The notes: generated by a model from the letters alone, not told the origin. Shown: positions 51,532-61,534, counted from the first letter of the stretch. The stretch: DNA of 64,000 nucleotides from Streptomyces sp. CG4 (GCF_041080655.1 NZ_CP163525.1:992001-1056000), one strand, 5' to 3'. Numbers and translations: made by a program.

Positions 51532-53747
51532 CCACCACGCAGGAACGCGGCCGCAGACGCGCCGCCCCGGCCAAGCGGCCGGTCCCCAAGCCCCGTGGCG
51601 GCACGGTCCGTACGCCCACCGTGCTCCAGATGGAGGCCGTCGAGTGCGGCGCCGCCTCCCTCGCCATGGTCCTCGGCCACTACGGCCGGCACATCCCGCT
51701 GGAGGAGCTGCGGATCGCCTGCGGTGTCTCCCGCGACGGCTCGCGCGCCTCCAACCTGCTGAAGGCCGCGCGCAGTTACGGGCTGACCGCCAAGGGCATG
51801 CAGACGGACCTGGCAGCCCTCGCCGAGGTGCGCGCACCGGCCATCCTGTTCTGGGAGTTCAACCACTACGTCGTCTTCGACGGCATGGGCCGCCGCTTCG
51901 GCCGGCGGGGCGTGTACATCAACGACCCCGCCAAGGGCCGCCGGTTCGTGCCGATGGAGGAGTTCGACGGCAGCTTCACCGGTGTGGTGCTGGTGCTGGA
52001 GCCGGGCGACGGCTTCACCAAGGGCGGCCGCAAGCCGGGCGTGCTCGGTGCGATGCCGGCCCGGCTGCGCGGCACCGCCGGCACCCTGCCCGCCGCCGTC
52101 CTGGCCAGCCTGCTGCTGGTCGCGGTCGGCGCGGCCGTGCCCGCGCTCAGCCGCACCTACATCGACAAGTTCCTCATCGGCGGCCAGACCTCCCTGCTGG
52201 GCGTGCTGTTCGCCTCGATGGCCACGTGTGTGCTGCTCACGCTGGTGCTGACCTGGCTGCAGCAGGCCAACCTGCTGCACGGCCGGATCATCTCCTCCAC
52301 GCTGTCCAGCGCCCGGTTCCTGCGCCATCTGCTGCGGCTGCCGGTGACGTTCTTCGCCCAGCGCTCCCCCGCCGACCTGGTGCAGCGCCTGCAGTCCAAC
52401 GACCAGGTCGCCGAGACCCTGGCCCGCGACCTCGCGGCGGCCGGCGTGGACGCGATCGTCGTCGTGCTGTACGCGGTGCTGCTGTACACCTACGACCCGC
52501 AGCTGACGTTCGTCGGCATCGGCGTGGCCCTGCTGAACGTGGTCGCCATGCGCCTGGTCGTACGGCTGCGCGCGACCCGCACGGCGAAGCTGCGCGCGGA
52601 CACGGCACGGCTGACCAACACGTCGTACACCGGTCTCCAGCTGATTGAGACGATGAAGGCGACCGGCGGTGAGGACGGCTACTTCCGCAAGTGGGCCGGG
52701 CAGCACGCCACCACCCTGGAGGAACAGCAGCGACTCGGGGTGCCGAGCGCCTGGCTCGGGGTGGTCGCGCCGACGCTCGCCACCTTCAACAGCGCGCTGA
52801 TCCTGTGGATCGGCGGGCTTCGCGCGGTCGAGGGGCACATCTCGGTGGGTCTGCTGGTCGCCTTCCAGGCGCTGGTCACCCGCTTCACCGCCCCGCTGAC
52901 CCGGCTGAACGGGGTGGCGGGCCGGATCCAGGACTTCGCGGCCGACGTGGCCCGCCTGAAGGACGTGGAGAACTTCCAGGCCGACCCGCTCTACGCCCGC
53001 CCGGGCGGCGGCGATTCCACGCGCCGGCTGCACGGGCACGTCGAGCTGGAGAACGTCACCTTCGGCTACAGCCCGCTGGACCAGCCGCTGCTGACCGGCT
53101 TCGACCTGATCGTGGGTCCGGGGCAGCAGGTGGCGCTCGTGGGCGGCTCCGGCAGCGGCAAGTCGACGGTGTCCCGGCTGATCTCGGGCCTGTACGCGCC
53201 GTGGGACGGGGTGATCCGCATCGACGGCCGCCGTCTGGAGGACATTCCGCGCGGCGCGCTCGCCGCCTCCGTCTCCTTCGTCGACCAGGACGTGTTCCTC
53301 TTCGAGGGTTCGGTCCGCGACAACGTAGCGCTGTGGGATCCGTCGATCCCGGACGATGCCGTGGTGGAGGCGCTGAAGGACGCGGCTCTGTACGACGTGG
53401 TGATGCGCCGGCCCGGCGGCATCCACAGCAAGGTCGAGCAGGACGGCCACAACTTCTCCGGCGGCCAGCGCCAGCGCCTGGAGATCGCGCGGGCGCTGGT
53501 GCGCTGGCCGAGCATCCTGGTGCTGGACGAGGTGACCAGCGCGCTGGACGCGGAGACCGAACTGATCGTGATGGACAACCTGCGCCGGCGCGGCTGCGCC
53601 TGTGTGGTGATCGCCCACCGGCTGAGCACCGTCCGCGACAGCGACGAGATCGTCGTGCTCCAGCACGGCACGGTCGTCGAGCGTGGGCGGCACGAGGAGC
53701 TGGTGGCGCACGGCGGCGCGTACGCCGCGCTGGTCAGGGAGCGATGA
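51528..53747 (+). CDS. Peptidase C39-containing ABC exporter (NHLM ABC1 type)
   Basis: A 739-residue peptidase-containing transporter. The N-terminal C39 domain has its triad as C40 (VECGAASL), H113 (FNHYVVFDG) and D133 (NDPAKG). It should cleave the leader of the adjacent peptide after Gly-Gly. Six membrane segments cover about residues 175-470. The ATPase has Walker A GGSGSGKS, signature FSGGQRQR and Walker B LVLDEVTSALD. GTG at 51528 overlaps the HlyD stop. All catalytic residues for both processing and transport are intact. Confidence 0.93.
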   Translation: MTTTQERGRRRAAPAKRPVPKPRGGTVRTPTVLQMEAVECGAASLAMVLGHYGRHIPLEELRIACGVSRDGSRASNLLKAARSYGLTAKGMQTDLAALAEVRAPAILFWEFNHYVVFDGMGRRFGRRGVYINDPAKGRRFVPMEEFDGSFTGVVLVLEPGDGFTKGGRKPGVLGAMPARLRGTAGTLPAAVLASLLLVAVGAAVPALSRTYIDKFLIGGQTSLLGVLFASMATCVLLTLVLTWLQQANLLHGRIISSTLSSARFLRHLLRLPVTFFAQRSPADLVQRLQSNDQVAETLARDLAAAGVDAIVVVLYAVLLYTYDPQLTFVGIGVALLNVVAMRLVVRLRATRTAKLRADTARLTNTSYTGLQLIETMKATGGEDGYFRKWAGQHATTLEEQQRLGVPSAWLGVVAPTLATFNSALILWIGGLRAVEGHISVGLLVAFQALVTRFTAPLTRLNGVAGRIQDFAADVARLKDVENFQADPLYARPGGGDSTRRLHGHVELENVTFGYSPLDQPLLTGFDLIVGPGQQVALVGGSGSGKSTVSRLISGLYAPWDGVIRIDGRRLEDIPRGALAASVSFVDQDVFLFEGSVRDNVALWDPSIPDDAVVEALKDAALYDVVMRRPGGIHSKVEQDGHNFSGGQRQRLEIARALVRWPSILVLDEVTSALDAETELIVMDNLRRRGCACVVIAHRLSTVRDSDEIVVLQHGTVVERGRHEELVAHGGAYAALVRER

Positions 53748-53748
53748 G

Positions 53749-56574
53749 ATGACGACTGTGCAGGAGGGGTACGAAGGCGATCTCGTCCTCGGTGCGCTGG
53801 GCTCCCTGGGCACGCGCATCGACTGCGCCGGTCACAACCGCCTGGACCTGGAAGGCCCGCAGGTGCTGTGGCTGGTCGCGGCCGGCGCACTGGACCTGTT
53901 CGCGGTGGACGCCGGCCAGCAGGGCCACTGGCACCACCTGGGCCGGCTGGAGGCGGGCGCCCTGCTGCTCGGCCCGGTCGCCGGGCCCCAGCACACGCTG
54001 GTGGCCCGCCCGGTCCGGGACTGCGTGGTGCACCGGATCAATCTGCGCGAGCTGTACCAGCCCGCGAACACCCAGACCTGGTCGTACGACGAGTACGGCA
54101 ACCCCCAGTACGTGCCGCCCGCGACCAGCCCGCTGGAGTACGCGGTCGCGCTCGGCGTCGGCCGTGGCCTGTCCGTCCTGTTCCAGGCGCCGATGGCCGA
54201 GGACCGCGCCGCCACCCCCACCGACGACGACGTGTTCTGGATGCAGGTGCCGCCGGGCAGCGTCCAGTACAGCTCGCTGTACGGCGCGGAGGCCGCCGCC
54301 GATCTGCTGATGGACCCGGCGCTGTGGCAGTCCATGGTCGACCAGCAGTACCGGCTGCTGACCGCGCTGGACCGGTGGATCGAGCAGCTGGAGCGCACGC
54401 ACGAGAACCGCACGGCCGCCGGGATCAAGGCCGGTGAGGCGGTGCGCGCCCAGGCCGACCAGACGCTGCTGGCCTCCATCGGCAAGCGCTCGGCCCGCCG
54501 CACGACGGCCGCCGACGCGGATGCCGGCTACGCGGTCTGCAAGCTGGTCGCCGAGGCGGCCGGGATCACCCTGGCGGAGCCCGCGCAGGGCGGCACCGAG
54601 AGCGAACGCCTCGATCCGGTCGAGCGGGTGGCGCTCGCCTCGCGGGTGCGCACCCGGGCGGTACGGCTGCAGGGGCGCTGGTGGCGGGAGAACGTGGGCC
54701 CGCTGGTCGGGCACCGGGCGCTGTCCGGGGCGCCGGTCGCACTGCTGTGGCGGCGCGGCGGCTATGTGGCCGTCCACCCCGGCACCGGGCGCGAGACGCC
54801 GATCGAGAAGGCGAACGCGGAAGAGTTCGAGCCGCGCGCGGTGATGTTCTACCGGCCGCTGCCCGACAAGGAGCTGTCGCCGTTCGGTCTGCTCCGGTTC
54901 AGCCTCCAGGGCACCCGCGGTGACCTCATCGGTCTGCTGCTCGCGGGCCTGGTGACCGTGGCGATCGGCGCGCTGGTGCCGGTCGCGACCGGCAAGGTGC
55001 TCGGCGAGTACGTGCCGCGGGCGCAGGAGGGCCTGATCGTCCAGGTGTGCCTGGCCGTGATGGTGAGCGGGGTGGTGGCGGCGGCGTTCACGCTGCTGGA
55101 GAACCTGTCCATCCTGCGGCTGGAGGGCCGGATCGAGGCCGCGCTGCAGCCCGCCGTGTGGGACCGGCTGCTCAGGCTGCCCACCCGGTTCTTCACCCAG
55201 CGCTCCACGGGTGAACTCGCCAGTGCCGCCATGGGCATCAGCGCGATGCGCCGGCTGCTGGCGGGCGTCGGCCCGGTGGTCGCGCAGTCCGTGACGGTCG
55301 GCGGGATGAACCTGGGCCTGCTGTTCTGGTACAGCCCGTCGATGGCGATGGCGGCGATCGGCATGCTCGTCGTGATCGCGGCGGTGTTCCTGGGGCTCGG
55401 GCTGTGGCAGATGCGCTGGCAGCGGAAGCTGGTGGTGCTCGGCAACAAGCTGAACAACCAGGCCTTCCAGACCCTGCGCGGCCTGCCCAAGCTGCGGGTG
55501 GCGGCGGCCGAGAACTACGCCTACGCGGCCTGGGCACGCGAGTTCGCGCGCAGCCGGGAGCTGCAGCAGAAGGTCGGCCGGATCAAGAACCTCACCACCG
55601 TGCTCGGCGGGATCTATCTGCCGGTGTGCACGCTGCTGATGTTCATGCTGCTCGCGGGCCCGGCGAGGGGCGCGATGTCGGCGGCGGACTTCCTCACCTT
55701 CAACACGTCCGTGACGATGGTGCTGACCTCGGTCACCCAGCTGACCGGCTCCTTCGTCTCCGCGGTGGCCGCGCTGCCGCTGTTCGAGGAGATCAAGCCG
55801 GTCTTCGAGGCGACGCCCGAGGTGCGGGAGGCGAGCACCCGCCCGGGCCCGCTGACGGGCGCGATCGAGGCCCGCCGGCTCTCGTTCCGGTACGCCGACG
55901 ACGGCCCGCTCGTCCTGGACGACGTGTCCTTCGCCATCCGGCCGGGCGAGTTCGTCGCGGTCGTCGGCCCGAGCGGCTGCGGCAAGTCCACACTGCTCAG
56001 GCTGCTCATCGGCTTCGACAAACCGGTCTCCGGCAGTGTCCTGTACGACGGCCAGGACCTCGCGGCGCTCGACCAGTCGGCGGTGCGCCGCCAGTGCGGG
56101 GTCGTGCTGCAGCACGCGCAGCCGTTCACCGGCTCCATCCTGGACGTCATCTGCGGCACCGAGCCGTACACGCCGGAGGAGGCGATGGCGGCGGCCGAGA
56201 TGGCGGGGCTCGCGGAGGACATCAAGCGGATGCCGATGGGTCTGCACACGATCGTGGCCGCGGGCGGCGCGATCTCCGGCGGTCAGCGGCAGCGCCTGAT
56301 GATCGCCCAGGCCCTGATCCGGCGCCCGCGGATCCTGTTCTTCGACGAGGCCACCAGTGCCCTGGACAACGACACCCAGCGCATCGTCATCGACAGCACT
56401 CGCAAGCTGAACGCCACCCGCGTCGTCATCGCGCACCGGCTGTCGACGGTTCTGGACGCCGACCGGGTGATCGTGATGGAGGACGGCAAGGTCGTCCAGC
56501 ACGGCTCGCCGGCCCAGCTGCTCGCCGACACCACGGGCCGGCTGCACGAGCTGGTGCGCCGCCAGCTGACGTAG
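53749..56574 (+). CDS. Second ABC exporter of the NHLM system (ABC2 type)
   Basis: A 941-residue protein. An unusually long N-terminal region (about 1-370) without a peptidase motif precedes six membrane segments and an ATPase with Walker A GPSGCGKS, signature ISGGQRQR and Walker B LFFDEATSALD. This architecture matches the NHLM_micro_ABC2 family, which always accompanies the C39-type ABC1. The two probably form a heterodimer. ATG at 53749 follows the previous stop by one base. A 16-bp gap separates it from the convergent BrkB-like gene. Confidence 0.9.
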   Translation: MTTVQEGYEGDLVLGALGSLGTRIDCAGHNRLDLEGPQVLWLVAAGALDLFAVDAGQQGHWHHLGRLEAGALLLGPVAGPQHTLVARPVRDCVVHRINLRELYQPANTQTWSYDEYGNPQYVPPATSPLEYAVALGVGRGLSVLFQAPMAEDRAATPTDDDVFWMQVPPGSVQYSSLYGAEAAADLLMDPALWQSMVDQQYRLLTALDRWIEQLERTHENRTAAGIKAGEAVRAQADQTLLASIGKRSARRTTAADADAGYAVCKLVAEAAGITLAEPAQGGTESERLDPVERVALASRVRTRAVRLQGRWWRENVGPLVGHRALSGAPVALLWRRGGYVAVHPGTGRETPIEKANAEEFEPRAVMFYRPLPDKELSPFGLLRFSLQGTRGDLIGLLLAGLVTVAIGALVPVATGKVLGEYVPRAQEGLIVQVCLAVMVSGVVAAAFTLLENLSILRLEGRIEAALQPAVWDRLLRLPTRFFTQRSTGELASAAMGISAMRRLLAGVGPVVAQSVTVGGMNLGLLFWYSPSMAMAAIGMLVVIAAVFLGLGLWQMRWQRKLVVLGNKLNNQAFQTLRGLPKLRVAAAENYAYAAWAREFARSRELQQKVGRIKNLTTVLGGIYLPVCTLLMFMLLAGPARGAMSAADFLTFNTSVTMVLTSVTQLTGSFVSAVAALPLFEEIKPVFEATPEVREASTRPGPLTGAIEARRLSFRYADDGPLVLDDVSFAIRPGEFVAVVGPSGCGKSTLLRLLIGFDKPVSGSVLYDGQDLAALDQSAVRRQCGVVLQHAQPFTGSILDVICGTEPYTPEEAMAAAEMAGLAEDIKRMPMGLHTIVAAGGAISGGQRQRLMIAQALIRRPRILFFDEATSALDNDTQRIVIDSTRKLNATRVVIAHRLSTVLDADRVIVMEDGKVVQHGSPAQLLADTTGRLHELVRRQLT

Positions 56575-56590
56575 CGTCCGCCGCGCGTGT

Positions 56591-57436
56591 TCAGTACTTT
56601 CCGCGGCCCGGCTTGTGAGCCTCGTCCCCTCGGTGGTGGGCCGGCATCCAGTGGTGTTCGGTGAACCAGCGGCCGAACAGGGCGCCGCCGTAGAGGACGA
56701 AGCCGACGCCGATGAGCCAGGACTCCACCACGAGTACGGTGCCGACCGCGCCGTAGCTGAGCGCGTTGGTGACGATGAGCGGGGTGAAGACGAGGTAGGA
56801 GAAGGCGCGCAGGCCGACCAGCCCGACGACGGTGGCGAGCGCGCCCGGCAGCAGGGCGCGCCAGCGGACCTGGCCGCCCAGCAGGAAGCGCTGCCCCCAC
56901 CAGAAGAACGCGATGCCGCTCACTGTGGACAGCGCGATCCGCTGGCCCCCGTGCAGGGCCTCCTTGGTCGCCACCTCCTGGTAGAGGTAGCCGGTGAGCA
57001 CCACCAGCCAGGTCGCCTGCCGCCAGACCCGGTGCCAGGGGCCGGCGGCCAGGCCCCAGATCCGTTCGTAGGCGTTCTGCACGCTGCCGCCGAAGGCCAC
57101 GCCGAAGGCGGCCAGCAGGACGGCACCCCAGACGCTGGTGGTGCCGATGACCTTGCGCGGCGGGCTGATGACATCGGTGACCACGCGCGCGGACCGCCCG
57201 GACAGCCCCATGCCGTCGGTGAGCCAGGAGGCGAAACCGCCCCGCACCAGCGGATCGGCGGCGGCGACCACGATCAGCAGCGGCGCGAGCGTCACCAGCG
57301 CGAGGGTGGCGAACCCCATGGCCCGGTGCATCAGTTCCAGCTCGCGGCCGTGTTCGAGCAGCGCCCCGGCCCTGAGCCACTCCCAAGCGCGGTGCAGGCC
57401 GCGCCGCCACCGCCTCACGGCTCCTCCCGTGCTCAC
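56591..57436 (-). CDS. YihY/BrkB family membrane protein
   Basis: An integral membrane protein of about 281 residues with five or six hydrophobic segments. Examples are ALVTLAPLLIVVAAADPLV, VWGAVLLAAFGVAFGGSV and AVGTVLVVESWLIGVGFVLYGG. The pattern SVQNAYERIW is typical of the YihY/BrkB family. The molecular role of this family is not settled. GTG at 57436 is chosen, with CAGGAG about 12 bases upstream; a GTG four codons earlier is possible. Confidence 0.82.
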   Translation of the reverse strand: MSTGGAVRRWRRGLHRAWEWLRAGALLEHGRELELMHRAMGFATLALVTLAPLLIVVAAADPLVRGGFASWLTDGMGLSGRSARVVTDVISPPRKVIGTTSVWGAVLLAAFGVAFGGSVQNAYERIWGLAAGPWHRVWRQATWLVVLTGYLYQEVATKEALHGGQRIALSTVSGIAFFWWGQRFLLGGQVRWRALLPGALATVVGLVGLRAFSYLVFTPLIVTNALSYGAVGTVLVVESWLIGVGFVLYGGALFGRWFTEHHWMPAHHRGDEAHKPGRGKY

Positions 57437-57569
57437 CGCCCACACGCTCTCCTGAGCCGATTCATCCACCCCGGCGCGCTCCGGGCAACTCGCACCGGTG
57501 CGCTGCCAGGGCGACACGGCCGCGAAGTGAGGGGGTTTGCGGGCCGCGCGCACCGGAGAATCGGAACCC

Positions 57570-58697
57570 GTGCGTACTCCTGCCGAGGTGCCCTCCCCGC
57601 AGCCGGCCCCGCCGGGCGGCCGGCGGCGGCCGCTGATCCTCAGCGCGGGCATGGGGGCCGGTCATGACACCGTGGCCGCCGAACTGGCCCGCCGGGCGGC
57701 GGCGTACGGACACGAGCCGCAGGTGGCCGACGTGCTGCGGCTGCTGCCGTACGGCCTGGGCGGCGGGCTGCGCCGCTCCTACCAGGCCTCGGTACGGCAC
57801 TTCCCGTGGGCGTACGCCGGTGTCTACGGCGCGTTCCTGCGCGGCGGCAGCGGGCCGCGGCCGAGCGGGGTGCCACTGGCCCGGCTCGCCGGTGACCGGC
57901 TGACGGACCTGGTGGAGCGGCTGGACGCCGATGTGGTGCTGTCGGTCTTCCATCTGGCGGCGCAGCTCACCGGCCATCTCCGGGAGCGGGGCCGGCTGTG
58001 GGTGCCGAGCGCCGTCTTCCTCGTCGACTTCGCCGTGCACCGGCAGTGGCTGCATCCGGGCAACGACCAGTACCTGTGCCTCACGGACGGCGTGGCGGCC
58101 GAGGTGCGCGCGGCGCTGGGCAGACCCGCCGTGACGACGGGCCCGGCGGTGGCGCCCGGGTTCCGCGCGCCGGCGCCCGGGGCGGCCCGGTGGCGGGAGC
58201 GCTTCGCCGGGCAGGCGCCCGGCCGGCCGGCGGTACTGCTGTCCGCGGGCGCCTGGGGTGCCGCGTCCCGCCCGGACGCCACCGCCCGGCTGCTGGCGGG
58301 GGCCGGCTATCTGCCGGTGGTGCTGTGCGGTCGCAACCCGCGGCTGCGGGGGCGGGTGGCCCGGGTGCCCGGGACGCTCGCCCTCGACTGGGTCGACGAC
58401 ATGCCCGGACTGCTGTCCGCCGCGTACGCCCTGGTGGACAACGCGGCCGGCCAGACCGCCGTACAGGCCCTGGCCGTGGGGCTGCCCGTGATCGGGTACC
58501 GGCCGCTGCCCGGCCACGGGGTGGACGGGGTCCGGCGGATGTCCGGCCTCGGCGTGGCGGAACTGGCCCCGGACGGGCCGGGGCTGCTCGTGGCCCTCGC
58601 CCGGCTCGCGGCGGACGGCCGGGAGCGGGCGGAACGGGTGGCCCGGGGGCGGGCGCTGTTCCGGGGCGATCCGATGGCGTACGTGGCCCGGCTCTGA
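57570..58697 (+). CDS. GT28/MGDG synthase-like glycosyltransferase
   Basis: A 375-residue GT-B glycosyltransferase. The N-terminus has LILSAGMGAGHDTVAAELARR, the motif of monogalactosyldiacylglycerol synthase and MurG-like enzymes. The C-terminal donor domain has LVDNAAGQTAVQALAVGLPVIGYRPLPGHG. The acceptor is probably a lipid. GTG at 57570 is preferred because GGAG is 12 bases upstream; a TTG at 57537 is an alternative. It is convergent with the deacetylase-DMT-SDR operon, so the neighbours may share an envelope role. Confidence 0.83.
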   Translation: MRTPAEVPSPQPAPPGGRRRPLILSAGMGAGHDTVAAELARRAAAYGHEPQVADVLRLLPYGLGGGLRRSYQASVRHFPWAYAGVYGAFLRGGSGPRPSGVPLARLAGDRLTDLVERLDADVVLSVFHLAAQLTGHLRERGRLWVPSAVFLVDFAVHRQWLHPGNDQYLCLTDGVAAEVRAALGRPAVTTGPAVAPGFRAPAPGAARWRERFAGQAPGRPAVLLSAGAWGAASRPDATARLLAGAGYLPVVLCGRNPRLRGRVARVPGTLALDWVDDMPGLLSAAYALVDNAAGQTAVQALAVGLPVIGYRPLPGHGVDGVRRMSGLGVAELAPDGPGLLVALARLAADGRERAERVARGRALFRGDPMAYVARL

Positions 58698-58718
58698 GGC
58701 GGTGCCACGGGCGGCTGG

Positions 58719-59462
58719 TCAGCCGGTGCGCGGCGGCAGGTGGTCCCGCAGCGGGCCGAGCGCGAGGCCGGCCTCCCGGCAGTCCCGCACCAGGCCGGGC
58801 AGCGCGCCGAGGGCCGAGCGCCAGCAGCCGGGGGCCGCGAGCCGGTCGGAGTCGTGCAGCAGGACGGTGCCGCCGTCGCGCAGGTCCGCCGCGACCAGGG
58901 CCCGCACGGACGCCGGGGTGGCGTCGGCCGTCCAGTCCCTGCCCCACGCCGACCACAGCACCGGCCGCAGCCCGGCCCGCCGGGCGGCCAGCCAGCGTCC
59001 GGAGGTGAGGATCCCGTAGGGCGGGCGGTACCACTGCGGCCGGTGGCCGGTGATGTCGTGCAGCGCGCGCACGGTCCGGGCGACCTGCTCGGCGTCCCGG
59101 GCGGGGGCCGGGCGCCAGGGGCGGTCGTGCGTCCAGCCGTGCACCGCGAGTTCGTGTCCGCGCCGGGCGGTCTCCCGGACCAGCGCGGGATGGCGCACCA
59201 CGGACTCGCCGAGCGCGAAGAAGGTGGCCCGTACGCCGAGTTCGTCCAGCGTGTCGAGGAAGCGCGGCGTGGCCACGGGGTCCGGGCCGTCGTCGAAGGT
59301 CAGCGCGATGTGCCGGCGGCGGCCGGTGCCGGCGAGCCGCGGGAACAGCAGCAGCCGTACGCCCGGGAGCCAGGTGGCCGCCGGTCCGATGTGCGCGGCG
59401 GTGACGGCGACCGGCGCCAGGACGGCAGCCGTCCGCCAGGGACGACCGGACCTCAGGGACAT
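58719..59462 (-). CDS. Polysaccharide deacetylase (NodB-like) family protein
   Basis: A 247-residue carbohydrate esterase 4-type protein. The N-terminus has a membrane anchor or uncleaved signal. The catalytic motifs are TFDDGPD (with the metal Asp), HGWTHDRP (two metal His), RPPYG and VLLHDSD near the C-terminus. The order and spacing fit an active metal-dependent deacetylase acting on cell-wall or extracellular glycans. It is the last gene of a three-gene minus-strand operon with the DMT transporter and SDR. Confidence 0.87.
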   Translation of the reverse strand: MSLRSGRPWRTAAVLAPVAVTAAHIGPAATWLPGVRLLLFPRLAGTGRRRHIALTFDDGPDPVATPRFLDTLDELGVRATFFALGESVVRHPALVRETARRGHELAVHGWTHDRPWRPAPARDAEQVARTVRALHDITGHRPQWYRPPYGILTSGRWLAARRAGLRPVLWSAWGRDWTADATPASVRALVAADLRDGGTVLLHDSDRLAAPGCWRSALGALPGLVRDCREAGLALGPLRDHLPPRTG

Positions 59463-59489
59463 CGCCGACCTGCCTTCCCGTACACGTGC

Positions 59490-60419
59490 TCACCGTTGTA
59501 TTCGATGCGGACGTTCCCCGAGGCCCTGGCCGTGGCGGCCGTCGGACGTGTCCCACTCCCGTCGAACGGCCGGTGCCCGGGCCAGCCCGATACTGCCCAC
59601 CCCGATCAGCGCGATACCGATCGCCTCCGGCAGCGTCCGCAGTCCGAGGTGGACGGTCTCGGCGAACAGCACCCAGCCGAGGACGACGCTGGTGAGCGCG
59701 TCGCCGAGGGTGAGGGCGGGCTGGGAGGCGGTGAGCGAACCGGCGCCGAACGCGCTCTGCAGCAGCAGGAAGGCGACGATTCCGGCGCCGACCGTGGCGT
59801 ACGGCGACCAGTGCGCGAACATCGCCGCGGGCCCCTGTCCGAGCCGCCCGACGGCCTCTTTGAGCAGCGCGGCGGTGGTGGCGAAGCACACGGCGGAGGC
59901 CAGGCCGAGCAGCGCGGCGCGGGGCGCGCCCCTGGCAGGGCGGGCGGCGGCCACGAGCAGGACGACCGCGCCGAGCACCCCGCCGCCGCCCAGCAGCCAG
60001 GCCCGGGGCGGCGCGGTGGGCCGGCCCGCGCCCGGCGCGGCCGCCAGCAGGAACACGGCCAGCCCGGCGGCGAGCGCGGCGAAGGCCAGCCAGGTGCGCA
60101 GGTCCGGCCGGCGCCGGAAGACCACACCGCCCACGACCAGGGTGAACAGCAGCTCGGTGGCGAGCAGTGGCTGGACCAGGGACAGACTCCCCACCGCCAG
60201 CGCCCCGGCCTGCAGCAGCCCGGAGACCGCCAGCAGCGCGGCTCCCGCCACCCAGTACGGGCGCCGCAGCAGCCGGCCCAGCCGGTGCACGGCGGCCCCC
60301 GCTCCGCCGGCCCCGCTGTCCTCGTACGGCTCCTGCACGGCGGCCCGGCGCTGGAGCACGGACGCGGACGCGTTGCTGAGGGCGGCGAGCAGGGCGAGCA
60401 GCACCGTGACGGCGATCAT
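59490..60419 (-). CDS. DMT-family (EamA-like) transporter
   Basis: A 309-residue membrane protein with about ten hydrophobic segments. It begins MIAVTVLLALLAALSNASASV and includes SLVQPLLATELLFTLVVGG and ASQPALTLGDALTSVVLGWVLF. These are the two inverted EamA-like halves of a drug/metabolite transporter. The substrate is unknown. The ATG at 60419 follows the SDR stop by 7 bases, so the genes are co-transcribed. The C-terminus is short and basic. Confidence 0.83.
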   Translation of the reverse strand: MIAVTVLLALLAALSNASASVLQRRAAVQEPYEDSGAGGAGAAVHRLGRLLRRPYWVAGAALLAVSGLLQAGALAVGSLSLVQPLLATELLFTLVVGGVVFRRRPDLRTWLAFAALAAGLAVFLLAAAPGAGRPTAPPRAWLLGGGGVLGAVVLLVAAARPARGAPRAALLGLASAVCFATTAALLKEAVGRLGQGPAAMFAHWSPYATVGAGIVAFLLLQSAFGAGSLTASQPALTLGDALTSVVLGWVLFAETVHLGLRTLPEAIGIALIGVGSIGLARAPAVRREWDTSDGRHGQGLGERPHRIQR

Positions 60420-60426
60420 GGCCGGC

Positions 60427-61278
60427 TCATCCGAAGCGGGCGGCGAGCCGCCGGTACAGCCCGGGCGCGACGCCGCGCACACGGGCGGGAAACCGCAGCC
60501 AGCCGGGGACGTACACCTCGTCCTGACCGTGCCGGACGGCGCTCCAGACGGCGTCCGCCACCCGCTCCGGCGGCACCGCCCGTGGCCAGGTCCTGGCGTA
60601 GGGGGCGCCCCGCCGGTCGAAGAAGGGCGTGTCGACGGCGCCGGGGATCACATGGCTGACGCCCACCCCGGTGCCGCGCAGCTCGTAGCGCAGGGCGTCG
60701 GAGAAGGCGGCCAGGCCGGCCTTGGCGGCGGAGTACACGGCCTCGCCGCGCACGGCGACACTGCCCGCGACGGATCCGATGAGCACGATGCGGCCCGACC
60801 CGGCCGCGACCATGTGGGGCAGCAGGGCCCGCACCAGGTGCAGGGTGGCCAGCAGGTCGACGCCGACGATCTCGTCGATGCGGGCGCGGGGCATACCGGT
60901 GAAGTCACCGGCCCAGCCCACGCCGGCGCTCGCCACCAGCAGGTCGAGGCGGCCCGCGTGGTCCAGGACGAGATCGGTGAGCAGCCGGTCGGCGCCCGGC
61001 CGGGTCAGGTCGGCCGGCAGCGCCAGGGCGTCGAGCGGAGCGGCCACCTGCGCCAAGCGTGTGACGTCGCGTCCGTTCAGCACCAGCCGCCAGCATCCCT
61101 CGGCGGCCAGCCGACGGGCGACGGCGGCGCCGATGCCCGAGGAGGCACCGGTCACCAGGGCGGTGCCGCCCCGGCCTGCCGGGCCCCCGGCGGAGGGGAG
61201 CACGGAGCCCGCCGGGACGGAGGTCGCGACCGGCCCGCTGCGGTTCGACGGTCCTGCGGGGGGCGGGGCGTGGGACAT
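60427..61278 (-). CDS. SDR family oxidoreductase
   Basis: A 283-residue short-chain dehydrogenase. The cofactor motif is VTGASSGIGAAVARR near residue 43. Further on are ASAGVG, the catalytic Ser in IGSVAGS and YSAAK with the catalytic Tyr and Lys. An N-terminal extension of about 38 residues is Pro/Gly-rich. ATG at 61278 has GAGGT upstream. It is first in the operon with the transporter and deacetylase. It is likely NADP-dependent; the substrate is unknown. Confidence 0.88.
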   Translation of the reverse strand: MSHAPPPAGPSNRSGPVATSVPAGSVLPSAGGPAGRGGTALVTGASSGIGAAVARRLAAEGCWRLVLNGRDVTRLAQVAAPLDALALPADLTRPGADRLLTDLVLDHAGRLDLLVASAGVGWAGDFTGMPRARIDEIVGVDLLATLHLVRALLPHMVAAGSGRIVLIGSVAGSVAVRGEAVYSAAKAGLAAFSDALRYELRGTGVGVSHVIPGAVDTPFFDRRGAPYARTWPRAVPPERVADAVWSAVRHGQDEVYVPGWLRFPARVRGVAPGLYRRLAARFG

Positions 61279-61534
61279 GGTGACGACCTCACTGCGACGT
61301 GTGGGCACGGGTTCGCGGTGTATCCAGGGCGCCACACACTGGAACACCGCGCACGGCGAAGCCCCGCCGAACGCCTGAGACACGTTCAGGGTGGGGCCCC
61401 AGTCACCGCGTGGTGCGTCCGGGACGACGATGGAGATCGAGGGATCGGGGAGAGCGGAGAGCAGAGGGCGTGACGCCGACCTTACGACCGTACGCCGGGA
61501 CGCCCGGGCGGGAGAAGGGCACGCGGTACACCGG

